Shown here piece after piece: positions 1 through 8,559 of a DNA stretch of 64,000 nucleotides. Under the pieces are notes generated by a model. It had not been told where the DNA came from. It saw only the letters and a list, made by a program, of their open reading frames with translations, and did not search any database. The stretch covers positions 1 through 64,000 of the forward strand of contig CAUJIO010000062.1 in the NCBI GenBank assembly GCA_963205315.1, in the 5' to 3' direction. How positions within the stretch are numbered: position 1 is the stretch's first letter; the number at the start of each line of letters is the position of its first letter. The position numbers were made by a program, and so were the translations under genes. The stretch comes from Pseudomonadota bacterium. GTDB lineage: Bacteria; Pseudomonadota; Alphaproteobacteria; Rhizobiales; Aestuariivirgaceae.

Positions 1-5
1 CCGGA

Positions 6-710
6 ATGAGTTTCCGGGCCACGGTGCTGACGCTGTTTCCCGAGATGTTCCCAGGCTCCCTGGGGCTGTCTCTGGCCGGGCGGGCCCTCGAACAGGGCAT
101 CTGGTCGCTGGAAGCGCGCGACATCCGGGCTTCTGCCACCGACCGCCACCGGACGGTGGACGATCACCCGGCAGGCGGCGGTGCCGGCATGGTGCTGAAG
201 CCCGACGTTCTGTCGGCGGCTATCGACGCCGTGGATCATCAGGGTCCGCGGCTGCTGATGAGCCCCAGGGGACGAAGGCTCGATCAGGGCTTCGTGCGCC
301 AGCTGGCGGCGGGGCCCGGTTGCCTGATCGTCTGCGGCCGCTTCGAGGGCGTCGACGAGCGGGTGATCGAGAAGCGCAACCTGACCGAGGTTTCGGTCGG
401 CGACTATGTGCTCTCGGGCGGCGAGCCCGCGGCACTGGTTCTGCTCGATGCCGTCGTGCGGCTGCTTCCCGGCGTCATGGGAAGCCATGCGAGCGGCGAG
501 GAAGAGAGTTTCGAGGATGGTCTTCTGGAACATCCTCACTATACCAAGCCCAACCTCTGGGAGGGTGCTGAAATTCCGGGCGTTCTGCTCTCCGGCGACC
601 ACAAGGCGATAGCCCGGTGGAAACGCCAGCGGCGCGAGGAACTGACAAGGTTAAGACGGCCCGATCTCTGGGAGGCCCATGAAAAGGCCAAGGAAACGGG
701 AAAGATTTGA
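6..710 (+). CDS. trmD: tRNA (guanine-N1-)-methyltransferase TrmD
   Basis: Methylates N1 of G37 in tRNAs with a G next to the anticodon, using S-adenosylmethionine, which prevents +1 frameshifting. The 234-residue length is normal for the family. The trefoil-knot SAM site is intact: [12 protein letters not shown] (residues 83-94), [11 protein letters not shown] (110-120) and [11 protein letters not shown] (132-142), followed by the HPHYTKP segment of the C-terminal domain. The ATG lies six bases into the window, so its ribosome binding site and the usual upstream partner (rimM in many relatives) are cut off. It is followed after 51 bases by rplS, the classical ribosomal-protein operon order, so co-transcription is likely. 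Confidence 0.97.
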   Translation: MSFRATVLTLFPEMFPGSLGLSLAGRALEQGIWSLEARDIRASATDRHRTVDDHPAGGGAGMVLKPDVLSAAIDAVDHQGPRLLMSPRGRRLDQGFVRQLAAGPGCLIVCGRFEGVDERVIEKRNLTEVSVGDYVLSGGEPAALVLLDAVVRLLPGVMGSHASGEEESFEDGLLEHPHYTKPNLWEGAEIPGVLLSGDHKAIARWKRQRREELTRLRRPDLWEAHEKAKETGKI

Positions 711-761
711 TTTTGGACCCGGTTGGGGGTATAGGCCCGCAACCCTTTAAGGAAGTTAGTC

Positions 762-1160
762 ATGGATATCATCGCTCAGCTTGAGAAAGAGCAGGCCGCA
801 ACCGTCGCCGCCCAGCGCGCCGTGCCGGAATTCGCTCCCGGTGACACGGTCATCGTCAACGTCAAGGTCAAGGAAGGCGACCGCACCCGCGTTCAGGCCT
901 ATGAGGGCGTCTGCATCGCCCGTTCGGGTGGTGGCCTCAACGAGAACTTCACGGTTCGCAAGATGTCTTACGGCGAAGGCGTGGAGCGCGTGTTCCCGGT
1001 CTATTCGCCGATGATCGACTCGATCAAGGTGGTGCGCCGCGGTGCCGTCCGCCGCGCCAAGCTCTATTACCTGCGTGGCCGTACTGGCAAGTCGGCGCGT
1101 ATCGCCGAGAAGCAGCGCGCCCTGGTCCCGGGTGCGGCAGCGGCCAAGACCGAAGGCTGA
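762..1160 (+). CDS. rplS: 50S ribosomal protein L19
   Basis: Ribosomal large-subunit protein at the 30S-50S interface. The 132-residue product has the L19 core: an N-terminal helix, then the SH3-like barrel with [29 protein letters not shown] and the basic segment [25 protein letters not shown]. The C-terminus has a short Ala/Lys tail, as is common in alphaproteobacteria. An AAGGAAG ribosome binding site precedes the ATG. It follows trmD and is closed by an intrinsic terminator about 27 bases after its stop codon. Confidence 0.98.
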   Translation: MDIIAQLEKEQAATVAAQRAVPEFAPGDTVIVNVKVKEGDRTRVQAYEGVCIARSGGGLNENFTVRKMSYGEGVERVFPVYSPMIDSIKVVRRGAVRRAKLYYLRGRTGKSARIAEKQRALVPGAAAAKTEG

Positions 1161-1187
1161 TCTTTCAGTCCACGGATGAATTTCGAG

Positions 1188-1211
1188 GGGCCGGTGCAAA
1201 CCGGCCCTTTT
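1188..1211 (+). terminator. Rho-independent terminator of trmD-rplS
   Basis: A perfect 7-bp stem (gggccgg 1188-1194, ccggccc 1201-1207) with a 6-nt loop, followed by TTTT and, after GC, a second TTTT. It lies between the rplS stop and the next start and would end the ribosomal-protein transcript. Confidence 0.85.
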
Positions 1212-1229
1212 GCTTTTGGGAGACGCGTC

Positions 1230-2048
1230 ATGACCGATCACTTCGCCATCAACCGCGCCAACTGGAACGACCGCGCCGCCATCCACATCAAGGACGAGGC
1301 CGGCGGTTACCGCGTGCAGGCCTTCCTCGATGGCGCCGACAACCTGCATGACGTCGAGCACGAAGAACTGGGTGACGTAACGGGCTTGCGCATCGCTCAT
1401 CTGCAATGCCATTTCGGCATCGACACGCTGTGCCTTGCGCGCCGCGGCGCATCTTGCGTGGGCCTCGACTTCTCGCCCGTGGCAATTGCGGCGGCCCGCG
1501 ATCTGCAACAGAAAACAGGTCTTGATGCCAGATTCGTCGAAGGCAATGTCTATGACGCGCGCAAGCTGATCGATGGCCATTTCGACATGGTCTACGCCAC
1601 ATGGGGCACCATCGGCTGGCTGCCGGATATCTTCGGCTGGGCGAAGGTCGTGTCATCGCTGCTGAAACCCGGCGGCAGGCTCTATCTGCTGGAAGGCCAC
1701 CCATCCGCCATGGTGCTGGACGAACGCACGCCGGAGCTGCGGCCGGGCTACGACTGGCGCACGCCGCTCGATCAGCCGATCATCATGAACGACGAGACCA
1801 CCTATACCGGCGACACCACGAAGGTTGAACACGCGACGACGCATGAGTGGCTGCACCCGCTGAGCGATGTTATCAATGCCCTGATCGGCGCAGGCCTGTC
1901 GATCGAGGCCCTGAACGAGCATGAGCGGCTAGCGTGGAAATTCGCGCCGATCATGGTGCCCGTCGACGGACGCCGCCGCATGTGGGTCTTGCCGGAGGGA
2001 TTTCCGAAATTGCCGCTGGCCTATTCGATCTGGGCGCGGAAGAAATAA
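1230..2048 (+). CDS. SAM-dependent class I methyltransferase
   Basis: Predicted methyltransferase of 272 residues with a Rossmann-type SAM fold. Motif I is LRIAHLQCHFGIDTL, followed by the acidic strand GLDFSP and later the FDMVYATWGTIGWLPD and KPGGRLYLLE segments typical of small-molecule methyltransferases. The substrate cannot be told from sequence. The ATG at 1230 is chosen because the earlier in-frame ATG at 1176 lies upstream of, and reads through, the rplS terminator, and because GGGAGAC sits just before 1230. It probably has its own promoter overlapping the terminator region. No partner gene shares its strand downstream. Confidence 0.85.
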   Translation: MTDHFAINRANWNDRAAIHIKDEAGGYRVQAFLDGADNLHDVEHEELGDVTGLRIAHLQCHFGIDTLCLARRGASCVGLDFSPVAIAAARDLQQKTGLDARFVEGNVYDARKLIDGHFDMVYATWGTIGWLPDIFGWAKVVSSLLKPGGRLYLLEGHPSAMVLDERTPELRPGYDWRTPLDQPIIMNDETTYTGDTTKVEHATTHEWLHPLSDVINALIGAGLSIEALNEHERLAWKFAPIMVPVDGRRRMWVLPEGFPKLPLAYSIWARKK

Positions 2049-2073
2049 CCGCTGCTGTCCTCGCCCCGCGATA

Positions 2074-2218
2074 GTGGGGAGAGGAAGGGGACCCAAACAT
2101 CGTTTGGGGGAGGAGAGGGGCTATCGGACTCTACGAAGAGTAGTCCATTAGCCCCTCTCCTATCCCACCGCTTACACGGTGGGCCCCTTTCCTCCCCCCG
2201 TTATCACGGTGGGAGAAC
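2074..2218. repeat. Palindromic intergenic repeat element
   Basis: About 145 bp of nested inverted repeats between convergent genes. Outer arms are ggggagaggaaggggaccc (2076-2094) and gggcccctttcctcccccc (2181-2199), inner arms ggaggagaggggct (2109-2122) and agcccctctcct (2150-2161), with a separate hairpin cccaccg/cggtggg at 2164-2183. Such 'ctctcccc...ggggagag' elements are common as dispersed intergenic repeats in Hyphomicrobiales. It may also act as a bidirectional terminator. Confidence 0.7.
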
Positions 2219-2220
2219 AG

Positions 2221-3627
2221 TTATTCCTCCGTCAACTGACGATTCCGCACCACCGTCACCGAACACGGTGCCTCTGCCGCGACCTTGCCCGACACGCTGC
2301 CGAGAATCTTGCGCATCGTGGAATTCTCACGTGCACCCATCAGGATGTGATCGACATTGTTCTGCCGCGCATAGTCGAGAATCGTCTCGGCCGGATCGAT
2401 GGCCTCGAGCACATGGAAGGTGATGCGCCCCTGCTCCAGCTTCAGTCCTTGCGCCCAATCCTTGAGGCCCACCAGCCGTTGCACATGCTTGTTGTTGCCC
2501 TCCTCATCGAGGCTTGAGTCCATGGCGATACGGTTGAGCTTCTGCACGTTGAGACAGGCAAGCCGCGCCTGCGGCGAACGTTCCAGAATGCGCGATGCCG
2601 TGCGCCTGAGCTTGTCGGAGAGTTCCGGCGTCAGGTCATCAAGATTGAGCGCTACCGCCACGATGGGCGCATCGGATAATTCGGCTTCATCCGCCTGCGG
2701 CTTGTCGATGAGGCTCGAAGGTGGCTCTCCCTTGCGCTTCAGCACCGCGAAGAAGCCATCTTGCGTGAGCTTCCCGGCCCGCGCCGTAAGTGTCACCTGA
2801 TCGGGGTTTCGCAGGTCATGTGCGAGTTGCGCGGCGCTCGGATGCCGCCTGCCAGCGCGGACCTCCAGGCAGCGCAGCACGATCTCCTGGAACCACGGCG
2901 GGATATCCGGCTGCAGCTTGCGCGGCGGCACCGGATCCTGCCACAGGCGCTGCTTGAGGCCCTTCAGCTTCTGCGGATCGCCGAACGGCCGCGTGCCGGT
3001 GGCAAAGAAATACATGAGGCAGCCAAGCGCAAAGAGATCGCTGCGATAATCGTTGCGCACCCCCATCACCTGTTCCGGTGCCATGTAGGGCGCCGTGCCG
3101 TAAGGCAGGCGGAACTCCTCCTGCATCAGATCAGGCAGGTCGCGGTGATGCGCCAGGCCGAAATCGATCAGGACGGCATCGCCATTTGGGCGGAACATGA
3201 TGTTCGATGGCTTGAGATCGAGATGCACGACACCCTGCGCATGCAGTGCTGCCAGCGCATCGGCGATTTTCGCCCCCAACCGCGCCACCGTCTCCGCCGG
3301 CAGCGGCAGCGCATCGAGCTGCGGCAGCAGCGTTTCACCATCGAGCCGCTCCATGACGATATAGGGCTGCGTGGCGAAATCGCCATTGGCGATGTGACGC
3401 GGAACGTGCGGGCCTTTCAGCCGCGGCATGATCATCTGTTCCATCTCGAAGGATACGATGGCGGCAGGATCCTCACCCTCATGCAGCACCGGAATCTTCA
3501 TCAGCATCTGCGTTGCATCGCCGGGCCTGGACACTTGCCAGAGATGCGCCATGCCACCGCGATGCACGAGATCGCCGATGATAAAGCCATCGAGGGTTGA
3601 GCCGCTTTCGAGTCGTGTCTTCGCCAT
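2221..3627 (-). CDS. Ser/Thr protein kinase fused to a universal stress (UspA) domain
   Basis: Predicted soluble two-domain protein of 468 residues. The N-terminal Hanks-type kinase (about 10-285) has the Gly-rich loop (VHRGGMAHLWQV), Lys44 in the LMKIPV strand, catalytic Asp137 in HLDLKPSN, DFG at 155-157 and the APE motif (YMAPEQV). The C-terminal part (about 320-468) is a Usp fold ending in ILMGARENS...GSVSGKVAAEAPCSVTVVR, close to the ATP-binding Usp signature. No transmembrane helix or PASTA repeat is seen, so it should be cytoplasmic. The start at 3627 is the ATG beginning MAKTRLES; upstream codons run into the neighbouring phosphoesterase gene and look non-coding. It lies 19 bases after that gene on the same strand, suggesting a two-gene unit. 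Confidence 0.88.
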   Translation of the reverse strand: MAKTRLESGSTLDGFIIGDLVHRGGMAHLWQVSRPGDATQMLMKIPVLHEGEDPAAIVSFEMEQMIMPRLKGPHVPRHIANGDFATQPYIVMERLDGETLLPQLDALPLPAETVARLGAKIADALAALHAQGVVHLDLKPSNIMFRPNGDAVLIDFGLAHHRDLPDLMQEEFRLPYGTAPYMAPEQVMGVRNDYRSDLFALGCLMYFFATGTRPFGDPQKLKGLKQRLWQDPVPPRKLQPDIPPWFQEIVLRCLEVRAGRRHPSAAQLAHDLRNPDQVTLTARAGKLTQDGFFAVLKRKGEPPSSLIDKPQADEAELSDAPIVAVALNLDDLTPELSDKLRRTASRILERSPQARLACLNVQKLNRIAMDSSLDEEGNNKHVQRLVGLKDWAQGLKLEQGRITFHVLEAIDPAETILDYARQNNVDHILMGARENSTMRKILGSVSGKVAAEAPCSVTVVRNRQLTEE

Positions 3628-3646
3628 GTCCTGTCTTCGTTCTGTT

Positions 3647-4387
3647 TTAGTGTCCGGTGAGAAGCCGCACCGCCAGCCGTTCCGGCAGGCCGGCCGCTCG
3701 CACGCGTTCGGCCGCCGCTTCGGCATCGTAAGGTGCGCGCTTGAACGTGATCTCGCGTGCCGCCGTATCGAGCACGGCGAAACCTGCCGACGGATTGCCA
3801 TCACGCGGTTGGCCAACGGCGCCGATGACCGCAAGCCAGCGCCGCTGCGGCGCCAGAGGAATGGCAATGTCCATGGACGGCTGGTGGTGGATCACCTTCG
3901 CCGTCGCCGTGTAGCAATAGAGCTGCGGCTGGTGAACGTGGCCACAGACGGTCAGCTGTGCATCTGTGGCAGCCAGCGACGCATGGGCACTGGCCGTGTC
4001 GGTGACATAGTTCCACCGCCCCGGAGCCGATGCATCGGCATGAACAAACAGCATGTCATCCCTGCGGTGCGTCAGCGGCAGCTGGCTGAGGAACTGCCTT
4101 GAAGCATCGCTGAGCCGCGGCCGTGTCCAGTTGATGGCCGCAAGCGCCACATCGTTCATGTTCGCCGTGGGCCTGCCAATGGCCTCGTCGTGGTTGCCCA
4201 TCAGCACCAAGGCACCACTTGCAGCCAGCACCATCATCCGCTGCACCACGGCTTCGGGGTCAGGTCCGTAGCCGACGAGATCGCCGAGCACGATCAACTG
4301 CTCGACCCTCAGCGCGCCGCACCGCGCCAGCACGGCCTCGAGTGCCAGCTGGTTGGCATGGATGTCGCTGATCAGTCCGAGACGCAT
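3647..4387 (-). CDS. Metallophosphoesterase (calcineurin-like)
   Basis: Binuclear metal phosphoesterase of 246 residues. All family motifs are present in order: LISDIHAN at the N-terminus, GDLVGYGPDP, MGNHDE, FVHAD and CGHVHQPQ. Members of this YfcE/MJ0936-like group cleave phosphodiesters; the physiological substrate is unknown, and because it is co-directional with a protein kinase a phosphoprotein phosphatase role is possible but only inference. The start at 4387 puts the DIH motif at residues 7-9, as in relatives; an in-frame ATG at 4411 adds eight poorly conserved residues. GGAG lies upstream of 4387. Confidence 0.87.
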   Translation of the reverse strand: MRLGLISDIHANQLALEAVLARCGALRVEQLIVLGDLVGYGPDPEAVVQRMMVLAASGALVLMGNHDEAIGRPTANMNDVALAAINWTRPRLSDASRQFLSQLPLTHRRDDMLFVHADASAPGRWNYVTDTASAHASLAATDAQLTVCGHVHQPQLYCYTATAKVIHHQPSMDIAIPLAPQRRWLAVIGAVGQPRDGNPSAGFAVLDTAAREITFKRAPYDAEAAAERVRAAGLPERLAVRLLTGH

Positions 4388-4461
4388 GAGAATGCTCCGC
4401 TGCCTGTTCACGTCATGCCGTCTCCGGTCATGATCGCGCCTTGCCCTGAATCAATCTTCTC

Positions 4462-4501
4462 AAAACAAAACCGGCCGCATGGAAGGTTCCACGCGGCCGG
4501 C
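4462..4501 (-). terminator. Rho-independent terminator of the MHS transporter gene
   Basis: Read on the minus strand: an 8-bp perfect stem (ccggccgc 4471-4478, gcggccgg 4493-4500) followed by TTTTGTTTT. It begins about 20 bases after the transporter stop codon. Confidence 0.85.
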
Positions 4502-4522
4502 AATCGCATCAGGCGAACCTGA

Positions 4523-6475
4523 TTACTTGTGGATGTCGGTGCCGCGCGTTTCCTTGACGAACAGCAAACCGATCACCAGCGTCATGGCCGCGATGACGAT
4601 CGGGTACCAGAGACCCGAGTAGATGTCGCCGGTGGCCGCGACGATGGCGAAGGCGGTTGTCGGCAGGAAGCCGCCGAACCAGCCGTTGCCGATGTGGTAA
4701 GGCAACGACATGGACGAGTAGCGGATGCGGGTCGGGAACAGTTCAACCAGCATGGCGGCGATCGGGCCGTAGACCATGGTGACGTAGAGCACCAGGATGA
4801 ACAGCAGGAAGATCACCATCGGATGGTTGACGCCAGCCGGATCGGCCTTGGCCGGATAGCCTGCCGCCTTGAGCGCGCCCGACAGATTGCCTGCGGATGC
4901 ATCGCTCGTCGCCGCACCATAGCCACCCGTCTTCAGAGCGCCGTCGATGATCGTGCCGAGTTCGGCAGTCTTGTCGGCGGCGTTCTTGTAGGCGTCGCCG
5001 GCCATGCCCTTGGCGATCAGTGCACTGAGCGTCTTGGCCTTGGCGGCGTCCTCGTTCGGACGCGCGTCCTTGAGGCCGATGGAAGTCAGGTATTCAGCAA
5101 TCGCCGTGTCGGCGGTTGCGGCGGCAGCAACGATGCCAGCCTCGCCGGCGGCCTTGAGCGTAGCGGCGAGTTCCTCGGCCTTGGCCTTGGTCTCTTCCGC
5201 GATCTTCGAGGCGGCGTAGGTCGGAACAACCGCATCGCCGATCTTGATGCTGGCGACGCCCGCGGCCCCAGCTTCGTTCTTGTAGGGAATGCCGGCCTTC
5301 ACCAGCGCCGCCTTGGCGACGTCGCAAGGTGACGTGAACTTCGACGTTCCCACCGGGTTGAACTGGAACGAGCACTCCTTGGGATCGGCCGTGACGATGA
5401 CTGGTGCCGCCTTCTGTGCTGCGAACAGCGCCGGGTTGGCATACTCGGTGATCGACTTGAAGATCGGGAAATAGGTCGCGATCGCCAGGAAACAACCGAG
5501 CATGATGATCGGCTTGCGGCCGATCTTGTCCGAAAGCCAGCCGAACAGGACGAAGAACGGCGTGCCGATAGCGAGCGACGCGGCGATCATCAGGTTGGCG
5601 TCGACCGGATCGACCTTGAGCGTCTGGGTGAGGAAGAACAGTGCATAGAACTGGCCGGTGTACCACACCACGGCCTGACCGGCGGTGAGGCCGAGCAAGG
5701 CGAGGATGACGATCTTGAGGTTCGACCAGTTGGCGAAGCTTTCGGTCAGCGGCGCCTTGGACTGCTTGCCCTCTTCCTTCATCTTTTGATAGACCGGCGA
5801 CTCGTTCAGTGCGAGGCGGATCCACACCGAGATGGCGAGCAGGATGGCCGAGAGCAGGAACGGAATGCGCCAGCCCCAATCGTCAAACTGCGTCGGAGCA
5901 CCCGGCGCATCCGAGATCGGCGCCGACAGCCAGGTGCGGCAGGCCAGAATGACCAGCAGCGACAGGAACAGTCCCAGCGTCGCGGTCGTCTGAATCCAGG
6001 AGGTGTAGAGGCCGCGCTTGTTGTCGGGCGCATGCTCGGCGACGTAGGTCGCAGCACCACCATATTCACCGCCCAGCGCCAGGCCCTGAAGCACGCGCAA
6101 GCTGACGAGGATGATGGGGGCGGCCATGCCGATGGTCGCATAGTTGGGCAGAAGGCCGACACCGAAGGTCGAGATACCCATGATCAGGATGGTGATGAGG
6201 AACGTGTACTTGCGGCCGACCATGTCGCCGAGGCGGCCGAACACCAGCGCGCCGAAGGGGCGCACGATGAACCCGGCGGCGAAGGCGGCGAGCGCGAAGA
6301 TGAAGCCTGCCGTCTCGTTCACGCCCGAGAAGAACTGCTTGGCGATGATCGCCGCGAGCGAGCCGTAAAGATAGAAATCATACCATTCGAAGACGGTGCC
6401 GAGCGACGAGGCAAAGACGACCATGGTCTTTCCCTGGTCGAGATCGCCCGCGCGAACTGTTGCTGCGTTTGCCAT
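4523..6475 (-). CDS. MFS transporter, metabolite:H+ symporter (MHS) family, with large extracytoplasmic insert
   Basis: Inner-membrane symporter of the ProP/ShiA/KgtP-like MHS group, which imports organic acids or osmolytes. Residues 1-340 carry helices 1-9 with MHS hallmarks: FEWYDFYLYG near the N-terminus, RPFGALVFGRLGDMVGRK (loop 2-3), LRVLQGLALGGEYGGA and GWLSDKIGRKP (loop 8-9). Helices 10-12 follow from residue 551 (MVIFLLFILVLYVTMVYGP, ELFPTRIRYSSMSLPYHIGNG). Between helices 9 and 10, residues about 343-549 form an Ala/Lys/Glu-rich hydrophilic insert with Cys368 and Cys384, making the protein 650 residues against the usual 430-450. By topology the insert should face the periplasm. The substrate is not evident. 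A terminator follows the gene. Confidence 0.9.
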   Translation of the reverse strand: MANAATVRAGDLDQGKTMVVFASSLGTVFEWYDFYLYGSLAAIIAKQFFSGVNETAGFIFALAAFAAGFIVRPFGALVFGRLGDMVGRKYTFLITILIMGISTFGVGLLPNYATIGMAAPIILVSLRVLQGLALGGEYGGAATYVAEHAPDNKRGLYTSWIQTTATLGLFLSLLVILACRTWLSAPISDAPGAPTQFDDWGWRIPFLLSAILLAISVWIRLALNESPVYQKMKEEGKQSKAPLTESFANWSNLKIVILALLGLTAGQAVVWYTGQFYALFFLTQTLKVDPVDANLMIAASLAIGTPFFVLFGWLSDKIGRKPIIMLGCFLAIATYFPIFKSITEYANPALFAAQKAAPVIVTADPKECSFQFNPVGTSKFTSPCDVAKAALVKAGIPYKNEAGAAGVASIKIGDAVVPTYAASKIAEETKAKAEELAATLKAAGEAGIVAAAATADTAIAEYLTSIGLKDARPNEDAAKAKTLSALIAKGMAGDAYKNAADKTAELGTIIDGALKTGGYGAATSDASAGNLSGALKAAGYPAKADPAGVNHPMVIFLLFILVLYVTMVYGPIAAMLVELFPTRIRYSSMSLPYHIGNGWFGGFLPTTAFAIVAATGDIYSGLWYPIVIAAMTLVIGLLFVKETRGTDIHK

Positions 6476-6698
6476 TGAACTCCCCTAAGCTGCTGCAGGC
6501 CGCTGCCGGTCCTGCCGATGGTTGCGCGGATCGGGCAACCCTCCCATGGCTGTTCCCGTCCTCGGGGATACTCATATCGAAAACGCGCCGGCGATTTTAT
6601 TGGACTTTCGCAGGGAGTCCGCAGGAATCTATTCGCACTTGCGGTAGAACCTTGATTTGACGTTACAATCCACACTCTTCGCGGCGGTCATGTTCCAC

Positions 6699-6727
6699 TT
6701 GCAAGGTGCCGGATGATCACCTATACA
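6699..6727 (+). promoter_or_regulatory. Predicted sigma-70 promoter of tRNA-Phe
   Basis: TTGCAA (6699-6704) and TATACA (6722-6727) separated by 17 bases, about 18 bases upstream of the tRNA 5' end. Spacing and match are good for a housekeeping promoter. Confidence 0.6.
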
Positions 6728-6744
6728 CCCGCCACCAATCATGT

Positions 6745-6820
6745 GCCCGGGTAGCTCAGTTGGTAGAGCAGCGGATTGAAAATCCGCGTGTCACTGGTTC
6801 GATTCCGGTCCCGGGCACCA
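6745..6820 (+). tRNA. tRNA-Phe (anticodon GAA)
   Basis: A complete 76-nt cloverleaf: acceptor GCCCGGG/CCCGGGC, D-arm GCTC/GAGC, anticodon stem GCGGA/TCCGC holding TTGAAAA (anticodon GAA), T-arm ACTGG-TTCGATT-CCGGT, discriminator A and encoded CCA. It stands alone between the transporter gene and the low-coding tract that follows. Confidence 0.97.
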
Positions 6821-7129
6821 TCGTTTCCCATAGCGGAATCCTTCAATCACTTCGCGTTCGATTTTGTACCACCTTGGGTAATCGGCCCGGAAGGTGGGAC
6901 ACTTTCGTTTTCGGGCTGTTCCGGCACGGGCTTGTGCATTGCAACCGCCGCAAGCCGTCTATTGTTGGCCGCAATGGCTCGCTTCGCCTATGGAAGTTCC
7001 GCAAACTGAAATCGGAGCGTATGTCGTGGGCATCCGCTCGATTGGATCACGAAAAGTATACTATCCATACTTTGATTCCCGGCTAACCATTCGTCACGAT
7101 TGGCCGTCGCCGCGCGACCATTCCCGTCG
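6821..7129. other. Intergenic stretch after tRNA-Phe, no gene recognised
   Basis: Several short overlapping open frames exist, but none has a ribosome binding site, recognisable domain or consistent codon use. No integrase gene and no second copy of the tRNA 3' end was seen. Confidence 0.6.
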
Positions 7130-7690
7130 TTACTTGTATTCCACTTTGATCAAAGGATCGAAGAAGTAGGCCCCCGTGGCTACAGCGCCGCCTATCATGC
7201 TCCGAACCTGGACCTTAACCGTCTTCGCACCTGGCGTCACATTTGGGAAGATGAACTGGTGCGTTCCCGACTCGACATGTCCCGGTGGAGTGTTCTGCTT
7301 GAAAACAACTTCCGGCGGAAAAGCTACAAGCGACGGGTTCATGACAACGCGAATGTTTTCCGTCGTGTCATCTCCGATGACTGATCCCATTGCCGATACC
7401 GTCACGATGACGCAGGACGATGTGGTTCCACCGACTTCTATGCTTATTGAGCCGTCTGGAACATCAGCGAACGTGGCAGAATTCGGGAAGAATTGGCTTC
7501 CGGCATATGTCTTGCTGGCCTTGACCTTCGTCTTGGAGAGGCCATTGCAATTGGCCGTAGTCATCGGATTGGTAGTCATGGCATTGTACGGCCTTTGGGT
7601 CGTAGACTGCGCTGCGGCAGCCGAGGTTAATCCAGCAAGAGCAATCGTCACGATCGCGGACAATGTATAAGCGGTCGAGGTTATAAGCAT
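7130..7690 (-). CDS. Hypothetical secreted protein with signal peptide
   Basis: A 186-residue protein with a clear Sec signal peptide (hydrophobic LSAIVTIALAGLTSAAAA, cleavage near AAA-QS around residue 28). The mature part is Thr/Val/Ser-rich with many short hydrophobic strands, suggesting a beta-sandwich; Cys48 and Cys92 could pair. No family is recognised. A strong GGAGG lies 7 bases before the ATG, which supports the start. Base and codon use are less GC-rich than in the flanking metabolic loci, and together with its place after a tRNA this hints at acquired DNA. Confidence 0.6.
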   Translation of the reverse strand: MLITSTAYTLSAIVTIALAGLTSAAAAQSTTQRPYNAMTTNPMTTANCNGLSKTKVKASKTYAGSQFFPNSATFADVPDGSISIEVGGTTSSCVIVTVSAMGSVIGDDTTENIRVVMNPSLVAFPPEVVFKQNTPPGHVESGTHQFIFPNVTPGAKTVKVQVRSMIGGAVATGAYFFDPLIKVEYK

Positions 7691-8187
7691 TTCATTCCTC
7701 CCATTTCCGAAATGACGCCTTCATGGCGGGAGAAGAAGGCAAGCTATTTGAGGCCCGACGCCAAGATCTGCAGCGTCAGCGGCTCGTATTCACAATCATA
7801 CACGCCCCTGCACCTGAAGGATGACGAGGGACGCCGCGTCTACCGCGATGAACAAGGGAGCGTGTAAAAGACGAAGAAACTCCCCGCGCTGTTTCTTGAG
7901 TGCCTCCGAAAGCAAATGTCCGCAATGATTTGGATCAAGTCCGGCGGCGCGAATGCAATCGCTTTGGTGGTGAGCAGGAGGCAGATGGTTTTCTGCCCTT
8001 TTGGGATTCAGGAGATTGCCTTCAAATGGCTATACGGTTGAACAAAGAGAGAGACTGTAGAGCGCCCCTGCCGGTCCAAGCGATTTAAGATCTATGGTCA
8101 ATGAAATTAGTTATAAGTCTACGAACTCCTGATCGCCGGGCCTAACGAGCCGAGAACGCTTACCAGCCGCTAAAGGGAGACTGCCAA
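7691..8187. other. Intergenic stretch, possible gene remnants
   Basis: No convincing gene. One frame on the plus strand, open to a TAA at 7865-7867, has a plausible hydrophilic C-terminal end (LKDDEGRRVYRDEQGSV) but no start, so it may be a decayed gene end. A 62-codon frame at 7900-8088 lacks a ribosome binding site and is not supported. Confidence 0.45.
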
Positions 8188-8559
8188 ATGGACATTCGAT
8201 CAACTCTGAAGGAACTCTGTGCCGCTTTCAACGCGCACGACCTGGATCGCATCATGAATTTCTTCGCGGAAGATTGTGTCTTGGAAATGCCAAAAGGCGA
8301 CAGGCCCTGGGGAACCCGTGCGGAAGGAAAGGCGAACGTCAGAAGGGCGTTGGCGACACGGTTCGAGGGCTTGCCGGATGTCCACTATGGGTTCGACGAG
8401 CATTTTGTGGATGAGGCCGCACAAACCGGAATATCAAAATGGACTCTGACTGGAACCACCCGCGAGGGGATCAGCAAAGAAGTTCGTGGCTGTGACTTCT
8501 ACACTTTTCATGATGGCAAGGTGACTCGAAAAGACTCGTATTGGAAGATTGTAGAGTAG
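8188..8559 (+). CDS. Nuclear transport factor 2-like (SnoaL/ketosteroid-isomerase-like) protein
   Basis: A 123-residue NTF2-like cone-fold protein. Seen directly: the N-terminal helix with LCAAFNAHDLDRIMNFFAEDCVLEMP, the middle helix segment GKANVRRALATRFEGLPDVHYGF and the closing strands CDFYTFHDGKVTRKDSYWKI. Members act as small-molecule isomerases or cyclases, or simply bind ligands; this one cannot be assigned. AAGGGAG is correctly placed before the ATG. It is a single gene within a poorly coding tract. Confidence 0.8.
   Translation: MDIRSTLKELCAAFNAHDLDRIMNFFAEDCVLEMPKGDRPWGTRAEGKANVRRALATRFEGLPDVHYGFDEHFVDEAAQTGISKWTLTGTTREGISKEVRGCDFYTFHDGKVTRKDSYWKIVE

Noticed and set aside
756-1580. 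A 274-codon minus-strand frame over rplS
   Set aside because: Antisense to a ribosomal protein gene and without domain signals.
6745-6820. tRNA-Phe as a proven integration site with att repeats
   Set aside because: No integrase and no second copy of the tRNA 3' end was found in the window.
7900-8088. A 62-codon frame as a gene
   Set aside because: No ribosome binding site, no domain, poor coding composition.
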